A DNA stretch of 9,547 bases from Oscillospiraceae bacterium (lineage in GTDB: Bacteria > Bacillota_A > Clostridia > Oscillospirales > Oscillospiraceae): NCBI GenBank assembly GCA_024690695.1, contig JAILOS010000038.1:1-9547 (forward strand). The letters run 5' to 3'. A program made the position numbers and the translations under genes. Shown in pieces: positions 6,760 through 9,547 of the stretch. How positions within the stretch are numbered: position 1 is the stretch's first letter; each line of letters opens with the position of its first letter. The notes below the pieces were generated by a model that was not told where the DNA came from, searched no databases, and saw only the letters and a list, made by a program, of their open reading frames with translations.

Positions 6760-8403
6760 ATGCCGAAAATCGTACTGACCCACGTGACCAAACGCTGGGA
6801 TAAATTCTATGCCGTGGACGACCTGAACCTGGTGATCGAGGACAACGCCTTCGTGACGCTGCTCGGTCCCTCCGGCTGCGGCAAAACCACCACGCTGCGC
6901 ATGATCGCCGGCCTGGAGACCCCGACCTCCGGCCGCATCACGATCGGCGACAAGGTCGTCTATGATTCCGCCGCCGGGATCAACATCCCGCCCAACAAGA
7001 GAAAGGTCGGCTTCCTGTTCCAGAACTACGCCCTCTGGCCGAACATGACCGTCTATCAGAACATCTCCTTCGGTCTGTCCAACGTCAAGGAGGCGATGCC
7101 GAAGTACGATTTCGAGGCCCGCAGGACCGCCTCTCTGATCGCCGCGCTCGAACGCCCGGACGACGTGGTGAAGACCGTGCAGGAATGCGTGGACAAGAAG
7201 GGCAAGCTGGACGAGAAGAAGGCCCAGATCAAGCTGATCGACCGCTATGAGATCTCCCTCTACACGGCCAAGGATCTGATGGGCTTCAAGCTCCACGAGG
7301 CGAGCGATCCCGCCGCCGTCGCTGCGGCGAAAAAGAAAGAGCTGCAGGCGAAGCTCGCCGCCGCCGAGGAGAAGTGCAAGGCCGCCGGCTGCACCTTCAG
7401 CCAGGACTACGCCTTCCTCAAGGACGGCAAGCCCGTCACCGAGGTGCGCAAGCTCTCCAGGGAGGAGATCGACCTGAGCGTGCGCCGCGTCGCGCGCATC
7501 GTCAAGATCGGCATGTTCATGGACCGCTACCCCGCCGAGCTCTCCGGCGGCCAGCAGCAGCGCGTCGCGATCGCGCGCACCCTGGCTCCCGAGCCGAGCG
7601 TGCTGTTCATGGACGAGCCGCTGTCGAACCTCGACGCGAAGCTGCGCCTCGAGATGCGCTCCGAGCTGCAGCGTCTGCACCTTGAAACCGGCTCCACCTT
7701 CGTCTACGTCACGCACGACCAGATGGAGGCCATGACGCTGGCCACCCGCATCTGCCTGATCGAAAACGGCCTGCTGCAGCAGTACGACGCGCCGCTGACG
7801 GTCTACGGCCGCCCGAACAACACCTTCGTGGCAGACTTCGTCGGCAACCCGGCGATCAACTTCATCGAGGGCAAGGGCGTACAGCAGCCCGACGGCAGCA
7901 TCAAGCTCGGCATTCTCGGCGACAAGCCGGCCGTCTTCAAGCCCAACGAGCCGCTGAAGCTGAGCGACTGGTACCGCGCCCAGGACGAGGCCGACGCCGC
8001 GCGCAAGGCGGCCGAGGCCGAAAAGGCCAAGCAGAAGGGCTACGTGGAAAAGGGCAACAAGGATACCCTCTTCCGTCACCACATTGCGCTCGTCAACGAG
8101 ACCGAGGACTTCGGCGACGAGATCCAGGCGGGCGAGGACGACCTCGTCATCGGCGTCCGCCCCGAGTTCCTGGATCTGCGCGAGGACGGTCCGATCGAGG
8201 GCGAGATCTACTCCGCGATGCCGACCGGCATGGAGACCACGGTCAAGGTGCAGGTGGGCGACTTCCTGCTGACCGGCGTCGTGTTCGGCGGCGTGATGTA
8301 CGAGCTTGGGCAGAAGATCCGCTTCGGCTTCCGCGGGGACGACATCATCCTCTTCAGCAAGAAAAACGGCCGCTTCATCACGCAGGGCAGCCTCGAGGTC
8401 TGA
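6760..8403 (+). CDS. ABC transporter ATP-binding protein with two large insertions
   Basis: This 547-aa cytoplasmic ATPase powers the importer encoded with it. All catalytic motifs are present: Walker A GPSGCGKTT (36-44), Q-loop Gln88 in FLFQNYALWPNM, signature LSGGQ (261-265), Walker B VLFMDEP (281-287), D-loop SNLDAKL and H-loop His319. The C-terminus resembles a TOBE domain (GVRPEFLDL 465-473 onward), as in MalK, PotA and FbpC. Usual relatives are about 350-370 aa. The excess lies in two places. About 120 residues (roughly 107-232) sit between Q-loop and signature motif, a Lys/Ala/Glu-rich, largely helical stretch. About 55-80 residues (roughly 374-455) precede the TOBE part and contain an Ala/Lys/Glu helix. 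Base and codon use show no break at the inserts, so recent foreign DNA is unlikely. Activity is expected, because the motifs are intact; what the inserts do is unknown. Confidence 0.93.
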   Translation: MPKIVLTHVTKRWDKFYAVDDLNLVIEDNAFVTLLGPSGCGKTTTLRMIAGLETPTSGRITIGDKVVYDSAAGINIPPNKRKVGFLFQNYALWPNMTVYQNISFGLSNVKEAMPKYDFEARRTASLIAALERPDDVVKTVQECVDKKGKLDEKKAQIKLIDRYEISLYTAKDLMGFKLHEASDPAAVAAAKKKELQAKLAAAEEKCKAAGCTFSQDYAFLKDGKPVTEVRKLSREEIDLSVRRVARIVKIGMFMDRYPAELSGGQQQRVAIARTLAPEPSVLFMDEPLSNLDAKLRLEMRSELQRLHLETGSTFVYVTHDQMEAMTLATRICLIENGLLQQYDAPLTVYGRPNNTFVADFVGNPAINFIEGKGVQQPDGSIKLGILGDKPAVFKPNEPLKLSDWYRAQDEADAARKAAEAEKAKQKGYVEKGNKDTLFRHHIALVNETEDFGDEIQAGEDDLVIGVRPEFLDLREDGPIEGEIYSAMPTGMETTVKVQVGDFLLTGVVFGGVMYELGQKIRFGFRGDDIILFSKKNGRFITQGSLEV

Positions 8404-8412
8404 CCCTCTCTG

Positions 8413-8440
8413 CAAACGCTCAAACGCAACGATCAAACGC
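8413..8440 (+). repeat. Three short direct repeats CAAACGC after the operon
   Basis: CAAACGC occurs at 8413-8419, 8421-8427 and 8434-8440; the last two share the 9-mer TCAAACGCA. The inverse, TGCGTTT, occurs at 8493-8499 on the other side of the terminator. Function is unknown and chance is possible. Confidence 0.4.
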
Positions 8441-8444
8441 ACGG

Positions 8445-8477
8445 CGGCGCCGCCTCGTCCGAGGCGGCGCCGTTTTT
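8445..8477 (+). terminator. Intrinsic terminator of the ABC importer operon
   Basis: A perfect 12-bp GC-rich stem (8445-8456 with 8461-8472), a GTCC loop and five T residues (8473-8477) lie 41 nt after the ATPase stop. On the minus strand the same stem is followed only by a poor T-run, so it would act weakly, if at all, for the convergent transglutaminase-like gene. Confidence 0.9.
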
Positions 8478-8515
8478 CCATGCTTTTTTCAATGCGTTTC
8501 GGGAAAGGGCGCCCT

Positions 8516-9547
8516 TCACGCTGCGTCCTCCCAGCCGCCGTAGTCGAAGACGAGCGTCTCCTCGCGGCCGTTTTCGTCCGTCACGACGCACAGCAGCGTC
8601 CGGCTTTCGCGGTCGAAGCCGCCGCAGCGCCCGCCCCGAAGCGGCTGAAAGCTCGCGTCGTCCGCGATATACGCCGGGTGCGGGTGCTCCTGCGCGTAGG
8701 AAGAGCAGAAGACAAAATCTTCTCTGCGATAGCCGTCCGCCGCTTCGCGCTGCGCGTCGTCCATCAGAAAATAGTCCAGCTCGCCGCCGCCGAGTCCGTA
8801 GGTCGGATCGACGTGGTAATGGCGGCCGTTGATCCTTACGCAGCTCCACTGGTGGAGCGCGCCGTCGCCGGAGCGTTCCCCGTACACGACCGAAGCGTCC
8901 GCTCCCGCCTGCAGCAGCAGATAGGAGTAGGCGGCCGAAATTTCCCGGCAGACGCCCCTTCCCTCCGTGAAAACCCGGCTGCCGCGGGGCCCGTCCGCCG
9001 TTTCGGGGCTCTCTCCCCCGGGATCCTCCGGCTCGTAGAGCCAGTTCTTCGTACAGTACTCGTACAGCGCCAGCGCCTTTTCAAAATCGCTGTCGTCCGG
9101 CTCGAGCGTCTCGTTGAGGATCTCCTCGACCTGTCCGGCGAAGGCGGCGATCCGCGCGGCGGCCTCCTCGCGCGAAATCCGGTACTCGAAGCGCGCCACG
9201 CCGTCGACGACCGGCTCGTCCAGCCGCCCGGCGTAATCCAGCATGCCGTCCAGGACCGGAAAGCAGAGCTCCGGGAACTGCCCCATCACCCAGTAGTAGG
9301 TTTCGGCGTCCGGGCAGGCGAAGCTGTCCTCCCCGGCCATCACCGCGTCGACCAGGCTGAACCAGGTCTCGACCATCGTATCGCCGAAGATCTCGCGCAT
9401 ATAGCTCGAGCAGACCTTCGGCCGGAAGCGAAAGGCGGGCTCCTCTTCCGGTTCCGGCGTTGCGGGGACCGGCTCCGGCGTCGCGGGAACCGGCTCCGGC
9501 GCCGCGGCGGGAAGCGGGCTCGCGCCGACCGGCTCCGGGCGCCGTCC
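8516..9547 (-). CDS. Transglutaminase-like (TGc) domain protein with Pro/Glu-rich spacer (partial, N-terminus beyond right edge)
   Basis: The frame is open from the right edge to the TGA at 8516-8518, giving 343 visible residues. An internal ATG at 9400 lacks a ribosome site, and coding-type sequence continues above it, so the true start is outside the window. The visible N-terminus is a Pro/Glu/Ala/Val spacer with PEPVPAT repeats, typical of a linker between a membrane anchor or signal and an extracellular domain. A transglutaminase-like core follows: GVCREISAAYSYLLLQAG with Cys200 (codon 8950-8948), HQW with His232 (8854-8852) and YHVDPTYG with Asp247 (8809-8807), in the order and spacing of the Cys-His-Asp triad. 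Bacterial members act as peptidases or cross-linking enzymes, often at the cell surface. Substrate and exact reaction are unknown. The gene converges on the ABC operon and is probably independent of it. Confidence 0.88.
   Translation of the reverse strand, partial: GRRPEPVGASPLPAAAPEPVPATPEPVPATPEPEEEPAFRFRPKVCSSYMREIFGDTMVETWFSLVDAVMAGEDSFACPDAETYYWVMGQFPELCFPVLDGMLDYAGRLDEPVVDGVARFEYRISREEAAARIAAFAGQVEEILNETLEPDDSDFEKALALYEYCTKNWLYEPEDPGGESPETADGPRGSRVFTEGRGVCREISAAYSYLLLQAGADASVVYGERSGDGALHQWSCVRINGRHYHVDPTYGLGGGELDYFLMDDAQREAADGYRREDFVFCSSYAQEHPHPAYIADDASFQPLRGGRCGGFDRESRTLLCVVTDENGREETLVFDYGGWEDAA
9458..9499 (-). repeat. Two tandem PEPVPAT heptapeptide repeats in the spacer
   Basis: Two exact 7-residue units (21 bp each) are followed by a third partial unit beginning PEPE and preceded by a diverged PEPVGAS at 9538-9518. 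Such Pro-rich repeats usually make an extended, flexible surface linker. Confidence 0.75.

Noticed and set aside
4792..8481. A 1229-codon open frame on the minus strand
   Set aside because: It is the codon-register mirror of the permease and ATPase genes. It crosses the intergenic hairpin and the operon terminator region and has no ribosome site or recognisable domain.
8433..8849. A 138-codon minus-strand frame overlapping the end of the transglutaminase-like gene
   Set aside because: It is a frame-shifted reading, Arg-rich and without a domain, and it runs through the terminator stem. The overlapping frame has the catalytic Asp motif.
9398..9400. The ATG at 9400 as the start of the transglutaminase-like gene
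   Set aside because: There is no ribosome site before it, and the frame continues upstream with a clear Pro/Glu repeat spacer to the window edge.

Overview
The window looks like chromosomal DNA from a high-GC Gram-positive bacterium of the Firmicutes/Clostridia type, possibly a gut Oscillospiraceae-like organism. The evidence is strong AGGAGG-type ribosome binding sites, a lipobox substrate-binding protein, an MMPL exporter with xxxLxxG heptad repeats, sigma-A-like promoters, and strong G/C preference at third codon positions. The genus assignment is inference. No mobile element, CRISPR array, tRNA or rRNA was seen.

Layout. (1) Positions 1-3158, minus strand: a very large MMPL/RND-type membrane protein, cut by the left edge. 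It has two six-helix halves, an extra helix and a long periodic heptad-repeat tail. (2) Positions 3159-3472: a 314-bp divergent control region with a promoter facing each way and several palindromes. (3) Positions 3473-8403, plus strand: a three-gene ABC importer operon encoding a lipoprotein substrate-binding protein, a fused double permease (608 aa) and an oversized ATPase (547 aa). A strong hairpin separates the binding-protein gene from the permease gene, and a strong intrinsic terminator closes the operon. (4) Positions 8516-9547, minus strand: a transglutaminase-like (Cys-His-Asp) protein with a Pro/Glu-rich spacer, cut by the right edge and convergent with the operon.

How the genes work together. 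The three plus-strand genes form a complete importer of the Fbp/Afu/Thi general type: a lipid-anchored receptor, one polypeptide with both transmembrane halves, and an ATPase dimer. The substrate cannot be read from the sequence; iron, phosphonate, thiamine-like or polyamine ligands all remain possible. The most unusual point is the ATPase. It carries about 120 extra residues in the helical subdomain between Q-loop and signature motif, plus a second insert ahead of the C-terminal TOBE part. Both EAA coupling loops of its permease partner have Asp where the consensus has Gly. Together these suggest an altered coupling interface.

Three very long antisense reading frames (945, 425 and 1229 codons) mirror the real genes. 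They are explained by avoidance of TTA, CTA and TCA codons and are not annotated as genes.
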